A stretch of DNA of 6,101 nt from Candidatus Omnitrophota bacterium (lineage in GTDB: Bacteria; Omnitrophota; Gorgyraeia; Tantalellales; Tantalellaceae). Location of the stretch: contig JAGLIU010000078.1 in assembly GCA_023142805.1 (NCBI GenBank), forward strand, positions 1 to 6,101. The letters run 5' to 3'. The translations under genes and the position numbers were made by a program. Below, piece after piece: positions 5,679 through 6,101 of the stretch (position 1 is the stretch's first letter; each line of letters starts with the position of its first letter). The notes below the pieces were generated by a model, which saw nothing but the letters and a program-made list of their open reading frames with translations, searched no databases and had not been told where the DNA came from.

Positions 5679-6101
5679 TTATATAAGCGGACATACAATA
5701 ATAAACTCGCAAGTATCCCCCTCTTCTTTCTTTGCTCCTAGAAAAGATAGTTCAGGCGCATGAAAGTATTCACAAAAACCTAATAAACGCACATATTTAT
5801 ATACCGCGTCCGGATTAAAAGCCCTGCCTTTTACAGTTACAACATTCGTTTTTTTGGAAAGTAATTCTGTGATCCATACATCATGCGGTATAAACCTCCT
5901 TATATCCTCCAATATGCCCGTCCATGGAATATTCTCTACACCTGCCATAAACGTCTCCAACCTCTCGACTTTCTCTATAGCTTTCAACTTTTTAACATTT
6001 ATCTCTTCCGCTAAAGGCAATATCCTGGGTTGGGTTTCCGCTTTTTTATTTATAACCTCAATTTTTTTCTCATAGGATATTATCCCCAGGGAAAACACAG
6101 A
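5679..6101 (-). CDS. pilN: PilN-like inner-membrane platform protein, C-terminal part (cut by window edge)
   Basis: 140 residues are visible and the frame stays open to the window edge, so the start lies outside. The visible part opens with SVFSLGIISYEKK, which looks like the end of a membrane helix passing into a coiled coil (about 10-50). The rest is a ferredoxin-like domain. NIPWTGILEDIRRFIPHDVW (57-76) fits the PilN family pattern of a helix ending in a proline followed by V-W, and VVTVKGRAFNPDAVYKYVRLL (about 87-107) fits the strand-G-x-A-helix that follows. PilN binds PilM by its cytoplasmic tail and PilO by the periplasmic part. The missing tail, and PilM, are expected just beyond position 6101. 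A GTG at 6096-6098 is in frame but would remove the membrane helix and is not a credible start. GspL C-terminus is an alternative identity. Confidence 0.85.
   Translation of the reverse strand, partial: SVFSLGIISYEKKIEVINKKAETQPRILPLAEEINVKKLKAIEKVERLETFMAGVENIPWTGILEDIRRFIPHDVWITELLSKKTNVVTVKGRAFNPDAVYKYVRLLGFCEYFHAPELSFLGAKKEEGDTCEFIIVCPLI

Overview
All recognisable genes in this window lie on the minus strand, so transcription runs from high to low coordinates. Two modules are present. The upstream one (about 6101 to 3624) is the end of a type IV pilus / type II secretion assembly cluster: pilN (cut by the window edge), pilO, a PilP/GspC-like gene, a 66-residue two-helix membrane protein, and an exported or membrane-anchored TPR protein. 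The downstream one (about 3530 to 1) is a branched-chain amino acid operon: ilvB, ilvN, ilvC, and the first 27 codons of leuA, which runs off the low-coordinate edge.

The 200-base gap between the modules (3424-3623) holds the clearest regulatory signal: a near-consensus sigma-70 promoter (TTGACA, 16-base spacer, TATACT preceded by TGT) reading into ilvB with a leader of roughly 70 bases. A 6-bp inverted repeat lies just upstream of the -35 box. The leader is too short for a T-box and contains no ATG leader peptide. No intrinsic terminator is visible after the TPR gene, so read-through from the pilus module cannot be excluded.

The biosynthetic genes work together. IlvB and IlvN form acetohydroxyacid synthase (two pyruvate to acetolactate, or pyruvate plus 2-oxobutyrate to acetohydroxybutyrate). 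IlvC reduces and isomerises the product. LeuA diverts 2-oxoisovalerate to leucine. ilvD, which acts between IlvC and LeuA, is not in the window. The most interesting detail is in IlvC: the loop that normally grips the 2'-phosphate of NADPH has lost its Arg and Ser residues and carries Glu instead, suggesting an NADH-using enzyme.

The organism looks like a diderm (Gram-negative-type) bacterium with moderate to low GC. The short class I IlvC, the ilvBNC-leuA order and a PilMNO-type platform fit many anaerobic lineages, including uncultivated ones such as Omnitrophota or deltaproteobacterial groups. That placement is a weak inference. The start codons of ilvB, the TPR gene and pilO were set inside longer open frames on ribosome-binding-site and family grounds.
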